Below are positions 16,774 through 25,735 of a stretch of DNA of 51,872 nt, piece by piece (within the stretch, counting starts at the first letter, position 1; the number at the start of each line of letters is the position of its first letter). A program made the position numbers and the translations under genes. The stretch is from Acidobacteriota bacterium. Its GTDB lineage: Bacteria > Acidobacteriota > UBA890 > WLXD01. Below the pieces are notes generated by a model, which ran no database searches, was not told the DNA's origin, and saw only the letters and a list, made by a program, of their open reading frames with translations. Where the stretch lies: positions 1 through 51,872 of the forward strand of contig JAJCXT010000035.1 of NCBI GenBank assembly GCA_029263295.1, given 5' to 3'.

Positions 16774-17694
16774 ATGCCTTCGCTGCAAACCGTCTCCGAC
16801 ATGCTCGGCCTGAGCGAAGCGCTGCTGGGCGACCTCCTGTGGACCGTCGGCATCCTCGCTGCGTTCTTCGGCTTGCGCGCGGCTCTCGGGTCGCTAGCGC
16901 GGCGCAGTCTGAAGGAGAGTCGCTCTCGCTACGCGGTACGCAAGACTGTCAACGCGACCCTCACACTGCTGTTGCTCGTCGGTCTGGCGCTGGTATGGAC
17001 CGACGTCGGAGGAGGCCTAGCGACGTACTTCGCCATCCTTTCGGCAGGAGTCGCGGTATCCCTGGCGGACCCGCTTGCCAACGCCGCCGCGTGGCTCTTT
17101 ATCGTCACGCGTCAGCCCTTTCGTCTGGGCGACCGAATCGAAATCAACGGCCAGCGTGGCGATATCGTCGATATCAGCGTATTCCAGTTCTCGATGGTCG
17201 AGATCGGCAACTGGGTCGATGCCGATCAGAGCACGGGCCGCCTGATTCACATACCCAACGCCTGGGTGTTCAAGCACGGCTCGACGAACTACACCCTCGG
17301 GTTCGAGTTCATCTGGGACGAACTCCCGGTGACGGTCACCTTCGAGAGCAACTGGCGGGAGGCGAAGGAGATCCTCACGGAGATCGTCGATCGCGTAGGA
17401 GTCGATGTCAGCCAGGACCAGGCGGCGGGCGAATTGACCGAAACGGCAGAGCACTACGCGGTGGAGTACACCTACCTGACGCCGATCGTGTGGACTGCCG
17501 TGGCCGACATCGGAGTCACGCTGACCATGCGGTACGTGTGCCGCCCGCGCCGGCGCCGCGCTACCGCTGCCCAGATCTGGGAAGAGGTACTCGATGCCTT
17601 CGCCAAACGCGATGACATCGACTTCGCCTATCCGACGACCCGCTTCTACGACAACCGGGCGGAAGGGAAGCCGGATGCTCGGGCGCAAGACTGA
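16774..17694 (+). CDS. small-conductance mechanosensitive channel (MscS family)
   Basis: A 306-residue membrane protein. There are three N-terminal hydrophobic segments: LLGDLLWTVGILAAFFGL (about 17-34), TLTLLLLVGLALVW (about 62-75) and the pore helix FAILSAGVAVSLADPLANAAAWLFI. The MscS core follows with RLGDRIEINGQRGDIVDISVF and LIHIPNAWVF, then a cytosolic vestibule domain ending in a basic stretch. Such channels open under membrane tension and release solutes on osmotic down-shock. The gene sits 6 bases after the flavin reductase and 3 bases before the serine dehydratase, so co-transcription is likely. Confidence 0.9.
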   Translation: MPSLQTVSDMLGLSEALLGDLLWTVGILAAFFGLRAALGSLARRSLKESRSRYAVRKTVNATLTLLLLVGLALVWTDVGGGLATYFAILSAGVAVSLADPLANAAAWLFIVTRQPFRLGDRIEINGQRGDIVDISVFQFSMVEIGNWVDADQSTGRLIHIPNAWVFKHGSTNYTLGFEFIWDELPVTVTFESNWREAKEILTEIVDRVGVDVSQDQAAGELTETAEHYAVEYTYLTPIVWTAVADIGVTLTMRYVCRPRRRRATAAQIWEEVLDAFAKRDDIDFAYPTTRFYDNRAEGKPDARAQD

Positions 17695-17697
17695 ACC

Positions 17698-19089
17698 ATG
17701 GCCGTCAGCGTCTTTGATCTCTTCACCATCGGCATCGGCCCGTCGAGTTCGCATACCGTCGGCCCGATGCGAGCGGCGCGTGATTTCGCCATCCTGCTGC
17801 GCGAACAAGAGGCGCTCGGGCACGTGGACCGCGTGCAGATCGAGCTGTACGGCTCCCTCGCCTTCACGGGCAGCGGCCACGGCACGGAACGGGCCCTGCT
17901 CCTCGGCCTGGAGGGCGAGAGTCCCGAAGACGTTGATATCGACGCGGTCGATCGCCGCGTCGAGGCCATCCGTGAGTGCGGTGCTCTGGACCTCGCGGGC
18001 ATGTATCGCACCTCGTGGCAGGACACTCGTGACCTGATCTTCCACCGCAGGGAGACGCTCCCCTATCACTCCAACGGCATGCGGTTCACGGCGTTCGATG
18101 ACGCCGGCAACGCCGTCTGTGAACGGGTCTTCTACTCCGTTGGCGGAGGGTTTGTCGTCAACGAGGAGGACGCCGGCGCCGACGTGATTGTGGAGGATTC
18201 CCCCGCCCTTCCCTGTCGGTTCCGCTCTGCGGCTGAACTGCTCGAGCGCTGCGCCGAGGTCGATGGCAGCATCAGCGACGTGATGCTCGCCAACGAACGG
18301 GCATGGCATGACGATGAGGCCATTCGTGCTCGCCTGCTACAGCTCTGGGCCGCGATGGAGGCCTGCGTACGACGCGGCTGTGGCGTGCGGGGCACGCTAC
18401 CGGGAGGACTCGAAGTACGCCGTCGCGCCGCCGACTGGTGCGCGAACCTGCGCGACAAAGGGGACAGCGATCCGCTAGCGACTCTCGATTGGGTGAGCGT
18501 GTGGGCGGTGGCCGTGAACGAGGAAAACGCGGCCGGCGGCCGCGTGGTGACCGCGCCCACGAACGGCGCCGCGGGGATCATCCCGGCGGTGCTGAAGTAC
18601 TACATGCGGTTTGTGCCGGGTGCCGACGACGATGGCGTCGTGCGGTTCCTTCTGGCGGCCGGCGCGATCGGGCTCCTCTACAAGGAGAACGCCTCGATTT
18701 CCGGCGCCGAAGTCGGCTGCCAGGGCGAGGTCGGCTCGGCCTGCTCGATGGCCGCCGCCGGACTCGCCGAGGTGATGGGCGGTACGCCGGAACAGGTGGA
18801 GAACGCCGCCGAGATCGGCATGGAGCATAACCTCGGTCTCACCTGCGACCCTGTCGGCGGGCTCGTTCAGGTTCCGTGTATCGAGCGCAACGCGATGGGC
18901 GCCGTGAAGGCAATCAACGCGGCGCGCATCGCCCTGCGCGACGACGGCACGCACTTCGTATCGCTCGACAAGGTCATCAAGACCATGCGCGATACCGGCC
19001 GCGACATGAAGACCAAGTACAAGGAGACCGCCCGTGGGGGGCTGGCAGTGAACGTCGTCGGGGTGCCCGTCAACGTGATCGAGTGCTAG
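17698..19089 (+). CDS. sdaA: L-serine ammonia-lyase (iron-sulfur L-serine dehydratase)
   Basis: A 463-residue single-chain L-serine dehydratase, normal length for the type that carries both domains. It converts L-serine to pyruvate and ammonia with a [4Fe-4S] cluster. The N-terminal beta domain opens with [24 protein letters not shown]. The alpha domain has [15 protein letters not shown], the cluster cysteine in [12 protein letters not shown], and two further cysteines in [18 protein letters not shown]. The oxygen-sensitive enzyme feeds serine into pyruvate, consistent with the malic enzyme and threonine dehydratase elsewhere in the window. The stop codon lies inside the recurring CTAGCAGCC motif. 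Confidence 0.95.
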   Translation: MAVSVFDLFTIGIGPSSSHTVGPMRAARDFAILLREQEALGHVDRVQIELYGSLAFTGSGHGTERALLLGLEGESPEDVDIDAVDRRVEAIRECGALDLAGMYRTSWQDTRDLIFHRRETLPYHSNGMRFTAFDDAGNAVCERVFYSVGGGFVVNEEDAGADVIVEDSPALPCRFRSAAELLERCAEVDGSISDVMLANERAWHDDEAIRARLLQLWAAMEACVRRGCGVRGTLPGGLEVRRRAADWCANLRDKGDSDPLATLDWVSVWAVAVNEENAAGGRVVTAPTNGAAGIIPAVLKYYMRFVPGADDDGVVRFLLAAGAIGLLYKENASISGAEVGCQGEVGSACSMAAAGLAEVMGGTPEQVENAAEIGMEHNLGLTCDPVGGLVQVPCIERNAMGAVKAINAARIALRDDGTHFVSLDKVIKTMRDTGRDMKTKYKETARGGLAVNVVGVPVNVIEC

Positions 19090-19094
19090 CAGCC
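19086..19094 (+). repeat. copy of recurring 9-base intergenic motif CTAGCAGCC
   Basis: Third copy, overlapping the sdaA stop codon and lying in the convergent gap with the dehalogenase-like gene; it is followed by TGTGGTGAAA. Confidence 0.35.
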
Positions 19095-19105
19095 TGTGGT
19101 GAAAG

Positions 19106-20029
19106 TCAGCGGTCGTCGTCTTCTGGTTCCAGATCGCCCCATGCGATGAGCGCGGCGCGCGCGATTTCCTCGCCCGCCTCCTGGGCGAAGTGCCCCGCGT
19201 CTTCGAGAACCAACGGTGGCGGGCAGCCGCGGATCTGACTGACGACACTCTCCATAACAGGAACGCCGAGCACCGGGTCCTGCGCCCCCACCGCCGCGAA
19301 CGACTCGCCCGACCACTCGTTTCGCAGCCAGTCGCGTGCTGCCCGCGACAACTCAGCGCCATCAGCATCGGGATGGTCGGGCACCATCTCGGGAAACCGC
19401 CTCACGCCCGCACGGTAGCGGGCATCGGGAAACGGCGCCTCGTAAGCCGCGAGGTCGTCGGCAGTCAGCGTCGGGCACGCCCGCTGCATGAGCTGCGATA
19501 TGTCGAAGTCGGGCTGGTCGCGGACGAACTGACGCCAGCCAAGGAACCCCGGAGTCATCTCGTAGTCGCCCGTGCCCAGCAACGTATTCATCACGAGGAT
19601 GCGATCGAAGCGCTCGGGCATCTGCATTGGCAACGTCAGCCCCAGAATTCCACCCCAATCCTGGCACACCAGCGTGATTCCCTTGAGGTCGCGCTGCTCG
19701 ATCAACCCGACGAGCGAGTCCCGATGAAAGCTCCAGTCGTAGACATCGTCATCGACTGGCTTGTCGGAGCGGCCGAAACCGAACATGTCCGGGATCACGA
19801 CCCGCGCCCGCGACTCCAGAAACACCGACATCATCTTGCGGTACAGGAATCCCCAGGTCGGCTCGCCGTGCAGACACAAATACACCTGGCCCGCGCGCGC
19901 CGGCCCCTCGTCGACGAGGTGCATCCGCAGCCCCTCGTAGCCCGGCAGGTTCTCGGTGTAGTTCGGCGCCCAGTCGTAGTCCGCTGCCGCTATGAAGCGT
20001 TCTTCCGGGGTGCGCAGTGCGTCTGTCAC
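19106..20029 (-). CDS. haloalkane dehalogenase-like alpha/beta hydrolase
   Basis: A 307-residue alpha/beta hydrolase. The layout matches subfamily I haloalkane dehalogenases such as Dhl[17 protein letters not shown] (His54-Gly-Glu-Pro-Thr-Trp), the nucleophile Asp124 in VCQDWGG, Asp251 in GAQDPVLG, and His280 in EDAGHFAQE. Trp125 next to the nucleophile is the usual first halide-binding residue. The family splits carbon-halogen bonds in haloalkanes, but close relatives with this motif can have other or no known substrates. The start is a GTG at 20029, just after the stop of the sulfatase-fold gene; the next in-frame ATG would remove the first strand. It is probably co-translated with that upstream gene. 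Confidence 0.8.
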   Translation of the reverse strand: MTDALRTPEERFIAAADYDWAPNYTENLPGYEGLRMHLVDEGPARAGQVYLCLHGEPTWGFLYRKMMSVFLESRARVVIPDMFGFGRSDKPVDDDVYDWSFHRDSLVGLIEQRDLKGITLVCQDWGGILGLTLPMQMPERFDRILVMNTLLGTGDYEMTPGFLGWRQFVRDQPDFDISQLMQRACPTLTADDLAAYEAPFPDARYRAGVRRFPEMVPDHPDADGAELSRAARDWLRNEWSGESFAAVGAQDPVLGVPVMESVVSQIRGCPPPLVLEDAGHFAQEAGEEIARAALIAWGDLEPEDDDR

Positions 20030-20033
20030 TGCC

Positions 20034-21365
20034 CTACTGCAGGTACCCGAGGGCGCGTAGTCGCCGCTCGTCTTCTTCGCTGAGATGCACCTCGCCGTCG
20101 GTGTGCACCACCGCGGCCAGTGCCTGGAAGTCACCCAGCCAGTCGGCCAGGGAGGTGGCCATCCTCTCGACGATATCGGGGTTGTCGGCGGCGATGTCGA
20201 CCGTTCCCCACTTGTCGGCGGTGAGGTCGAACAACCGACCATCGTCCATGTACTTGAAGCCTGCGTGGATCAGCGTGCGCTGGACGTTCTCGGTGCCGCG
20301 TTCCGCCAGCACTTGCCGGGGCGCACGTTCCTCGCCGTCCCAGATCGGCGCCAGACTCTCTCCCATGAAGTACTGCGGATTCTCGACGCCCACGAGTCCG
20401 AGAATCGTCGGCGCAACATCGACCATTCGCACCGCCGCGTCGATCGTCTGGCCAGCCGGTACTCCGGGGCCAGCGATGACCAGGGGCACACGCAGCAATT
20501 CCTCGTTCAGCGTGTAGGTGTGCCGGCCATACTTGCCGTGTTCGCCGAACTCCTCACCGTGATCCGCGAGGAAGACGATGATGGTGTTGTCCCATTCGCC
20601 CATTTCTTCGAGTCGGGCGAAGAGGCGGCCGTAGATGTCGTCGAGGCGGCGTAGTTCGGCGTCGTACATATCGACGATGAACTGCAGATCGCGCGCTGCG
20701 ACCTCCAGCGTTTCGCCGTCGTCCGACTCGCCGTTGATCCTGTCGACGAGCTTGCGTGTGATGTTCGGACTCAGAGGCCCCTCGTAGTCGCCAGCCCACA
20801 TATCGACGTATTCCGGCTCCGGCGCATAGGGCAGGTGCACGTCGTAGGAATGCAGGAAGACAAACCAGGGCGCAGTGCGCTCGCCGACCCAGTCGGTGAC
20901 CATGTCCAGCTCGCCGAGGCCCTTGCCGTTCTGGGTTGCACTCTCGATGTAGTGCCACGTATCGAAGCCGGGCTCGAAAGTCCTGCCATTGAGCTGGGTG
21001 AACGCGCCCGTCTGGTAGCCCGCTTCGCTCAGGGCCTCCGGCAGAGTTACGAGGTTCTCGTCCGGTACCTGGCCATGCTGCAACACGCCGTGAACCGAAG
21101 GGTAGAGCGACGTCAGGATCGAGGTATGCGAAGGCGCCGTGTTCGGCGCGTGAGAGTACGCGCTCGTGAAGTTCACCCCGCGCGCTGCCAGGGCATCGAT
21201 GGTGAGCGAGGTCTCGCGGTGGTAGCCGTTCGCTCCCACATGATCCGCGCGCAGAGTGTCGGCGGAAATCAGGATGACATTGGGTCGCGGGCCTTCCGGG
21301 GCATCGGCACACGCGTAGTTCAAGGCCGCGCTCGCCAGGAGACCGACTAGCGCGATTCGCCGCAT
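20034..21365 (-). CDS. exported sulfatase-fold protein lacking the formylglycine Cys/Ser
   Basis: A 443-residue protein with a short N-terminal hydrophobic signal (IALVGLLASAALNYACA). The alkaline phosphatase/sulfatase fold is shown by PNVILISADTLRADHVG (metal Asp36) and ADHGEEFGEHGKYGR, followed by RVPLVIAGPG and a C-terminal Tyr-Leu-Gln. At the place of the formylglycine motif CxPxR or SxPxR the sequence reads TAPSH (Thr76 to His80), within HAPNTAPSHTSILTSLYPSVHGV. It therefore cannot carry the usual formylglycine and may work with Thr as nucleophile, like phosphodiesterases of the superfamily, or on a different ester. The start ATG at 21365 directly precedes the signal peptide. The neighbouring dehalogenase-like gene follows after 4 bases. 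Confidence 0.8.
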   Translation of the reverse strand: MRRIALVGLLASAALNYACADAPEGPRPNVILISADTLRADHVGANGYHRETSLTIDALAARGVNFTSAYSHAPNTAPSHTSILTSLYPSVHGVLQHGQVPDENLVTLPEALSEAGYQTGAFTQLNGRTFEPGFDTWHYIESATQNGKGLGELDMVTDWVGERTAPWFVFLHSYDVHLPYAPEPEYVDMWAGDYEGPLSPNITRKLVDRINGESDDGETLEVAARDLQFIVDMYDAELRRLDDIYGRLFARLEEMGEWDNTIIVFLADHGEEFGEHGKYGRHTYTLNEELLRVPLVIAGPGVPAGQTIDAAVRMVDVAPTILGLVGVENPQYFMGESLAPIWDGEERAPRQVLAERGTENVQRTLIHAGFKYMDDGRLFDLTADKWGTVDIAADNPDIVERMATSLADWLGDFQALAAVVHTDGEVHLSEEDERRLRALGYLQ

Positions 21366-21547
21366 TTTCAAGGTCGTCACTCGCAATCTGGGCACAGCAA
21401 TCGCCCGTGGTCGAAGGTATCGGAAGAGCGCCCACGAGTTTACCGCGAGGCACCAGGGCCGGCGAGCGCGCCACTGCCTTGCCCGAAGATCGCATAGCCA
21501 CCGGGTGCCCGCTTGCGCCGCCCCAGAATCAGTGATTCGCTGCACGC

Positions 21548-21745
21548 AGCCGGCGAATGTCGGCACGGGAAGCGGGTGAGATTCCCGCGCTGCCGCGCAA
21601 CTGTGATCGGGGACGAAAGCCACCCGAAGCCGCGGACCCGGTTCGATGGCGGGTGTCATCGAGCCGACCACGGCCCGAACGCCACTGGGGCTCTTTCCCG
21701 GGAAGGCGGTGGCGAGTAGAGGGATCCGTCAGTCAGTAGACCGCC
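21548..21745 (+). promoter_or_regulatory. cobalamin (adenosylcobalamin) riboswitch
   Basis: The leader of the btuB-like gene carries the conserved cobalamin riboswitch blocks in the right order. These are GGGAAGCGGGTGAGATTCCC, then GCTGCC, then GCGCAACTGTGA (about 21577-21607), then the B12-box-like GCCACTGG (about 21681) and CGGGAAGGCGG (about 21699). It closes with the 3' element GTCAGTCAGTAGACCGCC. The rest of the 21366-21781 gap, back to the divergent sulfatase gene, shows nothing else. Binding of coenzyme B12 is expected to lower expression of the receptor. The outer boundaries are approximate. Confidence 0.93.
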
Positions 21746-21747
21746 AC

Positions 21748-21777
21748 AACCCTGTGTTGTCCCTCGCGAGGAGGGTT
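21748..21777 (+). promoter_or_regulatory. hairpin hiding the btuB ribosome binding site (riboswitch expression platform)
   Basis: AACCCT at 21748-21753 can pair with AGGGTT at 21772-21777, and the enclosed CCTCGCGAGG (21762-21771) is itself a perfect inverted repeat. The very strong ribosome binding site GAGGAGGG (21768-21775), which lies 6 bases before the ATG at 21782, is buried in either stem. No run of U follows, so control is more likely at translation than by termination. Confidence 0.55.
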
Positions 21778-21781
21778 TGCC

Positions 21782-23701
21782 ATGCGGCTCTATGCCCTAG
21801 CTGTCTCTACTGTGGCGCTCAGCGCCGTCCTGTCCTACTTGCCTGCCAGCGCTGCGTCTGCGACCACGCGCCCGGCACGAACTCCCCAGACCGAGCAGGA
21901 GCAAACGCTGCGCCTGCGTGAAGAGGTCACGGTCACCGCCGACCGCGTCGAGGTCCCGACCGGCCAACTCGGTTCGAGCGTCACGGTAATTACCGCCGAG
22001 AAGCTACGGGCCTCTGGCGTTCACTGGCTGAGCGACGCGCTGGCCGCGGTCCCTGGCGTCGTGGTGGCGCGTACGGGTGGCCCCGGCGCGGCGACCAGCG
22101 TCTTCCTACGTGGAACGAATTCGAACCACACGTTGGTACTGGTCGACGGCATCAAGGCCAACGCGCCCAGCACGGGCGCGTACGACTTCAGCAAGATCCC
22201 CGCCTCTGCGATCGAACGCGTCGAGATCGTGCGTGGCCCCCAGAGCGTTCTCTACGGGTCGGAGGCGATCGGCGGTGTAATCAACATCATCACCCGCAAG
22301 GGCGGCGGCGAGCCGCGGATCTCCGCTGCGCTCGCTGGCGGCTCGTACGGGACCACTCGCGCGACGGCCAGCGCACAGGGCGGCGGCGACGCCCTCGAAT
22401 ACGCCGCGAGCTTCGAGCGCCTCAACAACAACGGTTTCTCGGCTGCCGATGCCGCCAACGGCAACACCGAAGCGGACGGTTTCGGCAACACTTCCTTCAC
22501 CGGCCGAGTGGCCATTGGCCGTAACGACGGGTTCGGCGCGGAGGCTCGACTCGCCTACTTCAACGGCGAGACGCGTATCGACGGCTACGACTTCAGCGCC
22601 GGCCCCGTCGATGATCCCGAGCAGTTGCAGAACTCACGCGAGGTTCTCGGCGGCGGCGCTGTGACATATCGAAGCGGGATATACGCCGGCCGCTTGGCAG
22701 CCAGCGTGTCCGACCAGAAGCTGGGCACGGTCGACCCGGACGGCTTCTTCACGGCCTTCGATCTGGACACGAAGATCACGGAGTTCGACTTCCAGAACGA
22801 TCTTCGTCTCAACGCTGCCAACACGACCGTGGTGGGCGTCGAACACCGGCGTGAATCGGCGGAGACGCTTTCGACCTCTGACTTCGGGGCCAGCGGCTTC
22901 GACGAAGCCGTCGATACCACGGGCGTCTACGGCTTGCACCGCTTCAATCAGGGGAACCTGCATCTCAGTGGCGGCCTGCGGTACACGGACCACTCCCGAT
23001 TCGGGAACAAGACCACGTACCGGATCACAGCGGCCTGGGCCACGCCGTCGGGATTCCGCGCACACGGCTCGGTCGGCACAGCGTTTCGCGCGCCGGGTCT
23101 GAACGACCTCTACTTCCCGGGCTTCAGCAACCCGGATCTCCGACCCGAGGAATCGAGGGGCTGGGACGCGGGCGTGGGTGGCAGCTTCGCCAACGGGCGC
23201 GTCGGCATCGACGCCACCTGGTTCCGCAACGATATCGACAACCTCATCCAGTACCTCTTCCCTGCTGGAATCGTGAACGTCGGAGAGGCCCGGACACAGG
23301 GCCTCGAATTCGCCGCCAACTGGCTCTTGCACAAGCAGGTACGCGTCGACGCGACGTACACCTACACGGACGCCAAGGATGTCCGCCGGGATCTGCCCCT
23401 GCTGCGACGCCCCGCCCACGAGGCATGGGTGGGCATCCGCTACCGGCCATCTGCGCGACTGAACCTCTTCGTCGAGGGACGCTACAAAGGTGAACGGAGC
23501 GACTTCGGGACCCTCGGCACGGTCGAGCTACCCGCGTACGCTGTGCTCAACCTCGCTGCCCAGTTCCGTGTGAGCGGCGGACTGGAACTCACCGGTCGAC
23601 TCGAGAACCTGACCGACAGCGAGTACCAGGACGTCTGGGGCTACGGTACAGCCGGCCGCAGCGGCTACGCGGGCCTGCGGTACGGCTGGTCGAGCGAGTA
23701 G
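21782..23701 (+). CDS. btuB: TonB-dependent vitamin B12 receptor (BtuB-like)
   Basis: A 639-residue outer-membrane receptor. The signal peptide ends near residue 26; the TonB box is EEVTVTADR (48-55). The plug domain follows with SVTVITAEKLRASG, FLRGTNSNHTLVLVDGIKAN and VRGPQSVLYGSEAIGGVINIITRKG. A beta-barrel of alternating strands fills the rest and ends in RYGWSSE rather than the usual terminal Phe. The length and order match BtuB (about 600 residues). The cobalamin riboswitch directly upstream makes corrinoid uptake the most likely role, driven by TonB-ExbBD. The inner-membrane BtuCDF transporter is not in the window. Confidence 0.92.
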   Translation: MRLYALAVSTVALSAVLSYLPASAASATTRPARTPQTEQEQTLRLREEVTVTADRVEVPTGQLGSSVTVITAEKLRASGVHWLSDALAAVPGVVVARTGGPGAATSVFLRGTNSNHTLVLVDGIKANAPSTGAYDFSKIPASAIERVEIVRGPQSVLYGSEAIGGVINIITRKGGGEPRISAALAGGSYGTTRATASAQGGGDALEYAASFERLNNNGFSAADAANGNTEADGFGNTSFTGRVAIGRNDGFGAEARLAYFNGETRIDGYDFSAGPVDDPEQLQNSREVLGGGAVTYRSGIYAGRLAASVSDQKLGTVDPDGFFTAFDLDTKITEFDFQNDLRLNAANTTVVGVEHRRESAETLSTSDFGASGFDEAVDTTGVYGLHRFNQGNLHLSGGLRYTDHSRFGNKTTYRITAAWATPSGFRAHGSVGTAFRAPGLNDLYFPGFSNPDLRPEESRGWDAGVGGSFANGRVGIDATWFRNDIDNLIQYLFPAGIVNVGEARTQGLEFAANWLLHKQVRVDATYTYTDAKDVRRDLPLLRRPAHEAWVGIRYRPSARLNLFVEGRYKGERSDFGTLGTVELPAYAVLNLAAQFRVSGGLELTGRLENLTDSEYQDVWGYGTAGRSGYAGLRYGWSSE

Positions 23702-23717
23702 CCGCCAGAACAAGGAA

Positions 23718-23757
23718 GGGGGACCTGCCGTGCGCACGGCAGGCCCCCCCGCCTTTC
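23718..23757 (+). terminator. strong rho-independent-type hairpin after btuB
   Basis: A stem of about 15 pairs formed around the palindrome GCCGTGCGCACGGC, with the outer arms GGGGGACCTG and CAGGCCCCCC (one mismatch), followed by GCCTTTCT. It lies between the convergent btuB and secretin-like genes and probably stops transcription from both sides. Confidence 0.85.
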
Positions 23758-23776
23758 TATCCGGTCCGCTTCGCAG

Positions 23777-24556
23777 CTAGCGTTCGAGCGCGGTCAGCAG
23801 AACGACCAGCGCTTCGTTGCCGCCGTTGGTGCGTGAGGTACCCACCACGACCGTCTCGCCGACGTTGATCCCGAACTGCGAGCTGAGAACGCTCTTGGGA
23901 TCGGCAAGATGGGCACGCGGCACCACGCCGGCCGCGGTTTCGATGTTCTCCCAGAAGACCTGGCTGTGGACCAGCTCAAAGGCCTCGACCAGCAGGGCGC
24001 TATCCTCGCGTGGATCTCCGGCGAAACTCAGCTGCACCAGGAATGAGCCCGCCTCGCCCATGGTCGTGCTGCCTGAGCCGGACGTCCTCACCCATCCCGA
24101 ATCGATCATCTCGAACCCGGTGTAGGCAAGCATGTCGCGAAGATCTTCCAGTGCGGCCGTCGCGTCGGAGGGCACGTCGGGCATGCTCCCGCTCTGGTCG
24201 GCCCGCAGCAGGATCACTCTGAACTCCTGGGTCGCGGGCGGCACATCGCGCTCCTGCAAGAGCGTCTCGTATTCCGTGTGGACCTGTGCCGGCGCGCGCA
24301 GCACGATGCCCTGCCGGCCCATCGACTCGACCACGCAGCGCATCTCGTCATCGCCGCACACCTGGAAGGCGAGGGCCATCGCGTTATCAGGATGCAGGAA
24401 GCGCGGGCTGTAGACGCGCAGAACCCTCTCCTGCGGCGTGATCGTGCCACCCTCCTGCGCGATCACGGCCGGCGCGTAGCCAATCACCAGAGCCGCTAGC
24501 ATCAGCAGACCGAGCAGGGTGACAGCGCTTCCACGAGATCGGTGCGTCGTTACCAT
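23777..24556 (-). CDS. exported protein with secretin-like C-terminal strand, sigma-operon partner
   Basis: A 259-residue protein with an N-terminal signal or anchor segment (SAVTLLGLLMLAALVIGYAPAVIA). The middle part (about 40-150) is mixed alpha/beta with a region reminiscent of secretin N-domains (EFRVILLRADQSG). The last third reads FLVQLSFAG and ends in FGINVGETVVVGTSRTNGGNEALVVLLTALE. That segment resembles the terminal beta strands of type II/III secretin domains (dGetvvvG pattern). The protein is far too short to be a pore. It overlaps the anti-sigma-like gene by 7 bases and has AAGGAG ten bases ahead of its ATG, so it is coupled to it. I infer a periplasmic sensor or effector of the ECF system; the fold is not certain. 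Confidence 0.6.
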   Translation of the reverse strand: MVTTHRSRGSAVTLLGLLMLAALVIGYAPAVIAQEGGTITPQERVLRVYSPRFLHPDNAMALAFQVCGDDEMRCVVESMGRQGIVLRAPAQVHTEYETLLQERDVPPATQEFRVILLRADQSGSMPDVPSDATAALEDLRDMLAYTGFEMIDSGWVRTSGSGSTTMGEAGSFLVQLSFAGDPREDSALLVEAFELVHSQVFWENIETAAGVVPRAHLADPKSVLSSQFGINVGETVVVGTSRTNGGNEALVVLLTALER

Positions 24557-25164
24557 TTGCCATTCGCTCCTTGTTGTTGGCGCGCCGGCGGCGCGCTATT
24601 GCGTGTCGTGCTCGGCTCGAAGTCAGGATCGAGCGTCCAAACGATCCGGGTACCGCGTCGCGCGGTGAACTGAATTCGACGGGCCGCGGCAGGCGGCGCG
24701 TCGTTCACAGCAAGCGTGGTTTCCGCCAACGGCAGATCCGCCGCACCCGCGGTTTCCGACGGCGCGGCACCCTGCTGGCTGCTCTCCGCCGAGGCCGGAA
24801 GCTCTGGTGCCGGCTGCACGGCGACGAGGCCAAGTTGAGCGAGTTCGCCCACGGGCGGTAGGTCCGTTGCCGGCACGGGCTCCGAGGGCAGTTCCGGCGC
24901 AGCGCCCTCTGTCGTCGCGAGCTCCGGCCACGCTAGCGACTCCTCGGTCGGCAAGGACCGCGATCCTGCCCATATCCCCAGCGCGACAACGGCAACCACG
25001 GCTGCGGCTGCGGCCACCGGGATCCAGCTCGGGCGAGCGTGCTTGTCCCCGGCACTCGCGCGCATGCGCGTCTTGATACGAGCCACGTCCGGGGCCGGCA
25101 TGGGTTCGCCCTGGTAGGGGTCGCTCGCCTGTAGTCGCTCGCGCAGCGAGTCACGATCGTTCAT
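24550..25164 (-). CDS. probable single-pass membrane anti-sigma factor
   Basis: A 204-residue protein with a cytosolic N-terminus of about 45 residues, one membrane helix (IPVAAAAAVVAVVALGIWAG, about 48-67) and a Pro/Ala/Glu-rich periplasmic part. That part ends in a small strand-rich segment (RRIQFTARRGTRIVWTLDPDF). I see no HxxxCxxC zinc motif, so it is not a zinc-binding anti-sigma factor. Its role as the anti-sigma partner is inferred from the 4-base ATGA overlap with the ECF sigma gene and the topology. The C-terminal segment before the stop overlaps the secretin-like gene by 7 bases. Confidence 0.6.
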   Translation of the reverse strand: MNDRDSLRERLQASDPYQGEPMPAPDVARIKTRMRASAGDKHARPSWIPVAAAAAVVAVVALGIWAGSRSLPTEESLAWPELATTEGAAPELPSEPVPATDLPPVGELAQLGLVAVQPAPELPASAESSQQGAAPSETAGAADLPLAETTLAVNDAPPAAARRIQFTARRGTRIVWTLDPDFEPSTTRNSAPPARQQQGANGKW

Positions 25165-25670
25165 CTGCCTGTCTCCTCCCCGCCTAACAAGTGTCGTAGT
25201 TGCTGCCGACCCTTACTGAGGTGCCAGCGCACGGTGACGGCGCTCATCCCCAGCAGCGTGGCGATATTCGCCGTGTCGCGATCCTCGAGTTCGCGCAGAA
25301 CGACCACCGCACGCCGCCTGACGGGCAACTGGGCCAGCGCGGCGTGCACGACATCTCGCGCCACAACGGCGTCTTCGGCCGAGCGGGTCTCACGCACGGG
25401 CCGGAGTTCGGCTCGGCGCTGGCCTCGATACTTGCGTCGGCGATAGCGGTCGCGGCACAGATTCACCAGGATCTGCACGAGCCAGCGTTCGGCACCGTCG
25501 CCGGCCGGGATCGGGCCGCGAGATCTGACCGCGCGCAGGAATGTCTCCTGCACCAGATCCGTCGCATCGTCGCCGGCCACTGCCATGCGCACGGCAAGGG
25601 CGTAGAGGCGACCGTGATGCGACTCGAACAGCTCCTCGAGCCGATCGGCCCGCTCGGACTCGATTGCCAT
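25161..25670 (-). CDS. ECF-type RNA polymerase sigma factor
   Basis: A 169-residue sigma-70 family protein with only regions 2 and 4. Region 2 is LEELFESHHGRLYALAVRMAVAGDDATDLVQETFLRAV, with the core-binding ATDLVQETF element, followed by WLVQILVNLCRDRYRRR for -10 recognition. Region 4 is ALAQLPVRRRAVVVLRELEDRDTANIATLLGMSAVTVRWHLSKGR, with a helix-turn-helix. I chose the ATG at 25670 because the frame upstream to the GTG at 25730 lacks sigma homology and a possible ECF promoter lies just above it. The first gene of a three-gene set with the anti-sigma and secretin-like genes. Confidence 0.88.
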   Translation of the reverse strand: MAIESERADRLEELFESHHGRLYALAVRMAVAGDDATDLVQETFLRAVRSRGPIPAGDGAERWLVQILVNLCRDRYRRRKYRGQRRAELRPVRETRSAEDAVVARDVVHAALAQLPVRRRAVVVLRELEDRDTANIATLLGMSAVTVRWHLSKGRQQLRHLLGGEETGR

Positions 25671-25735
25671 GCGCGCCGTCGCCCCGGTTTGGCTCACCGC
25701 CGGACATCGAATTGTGACTATCGTCTCCACACCCC

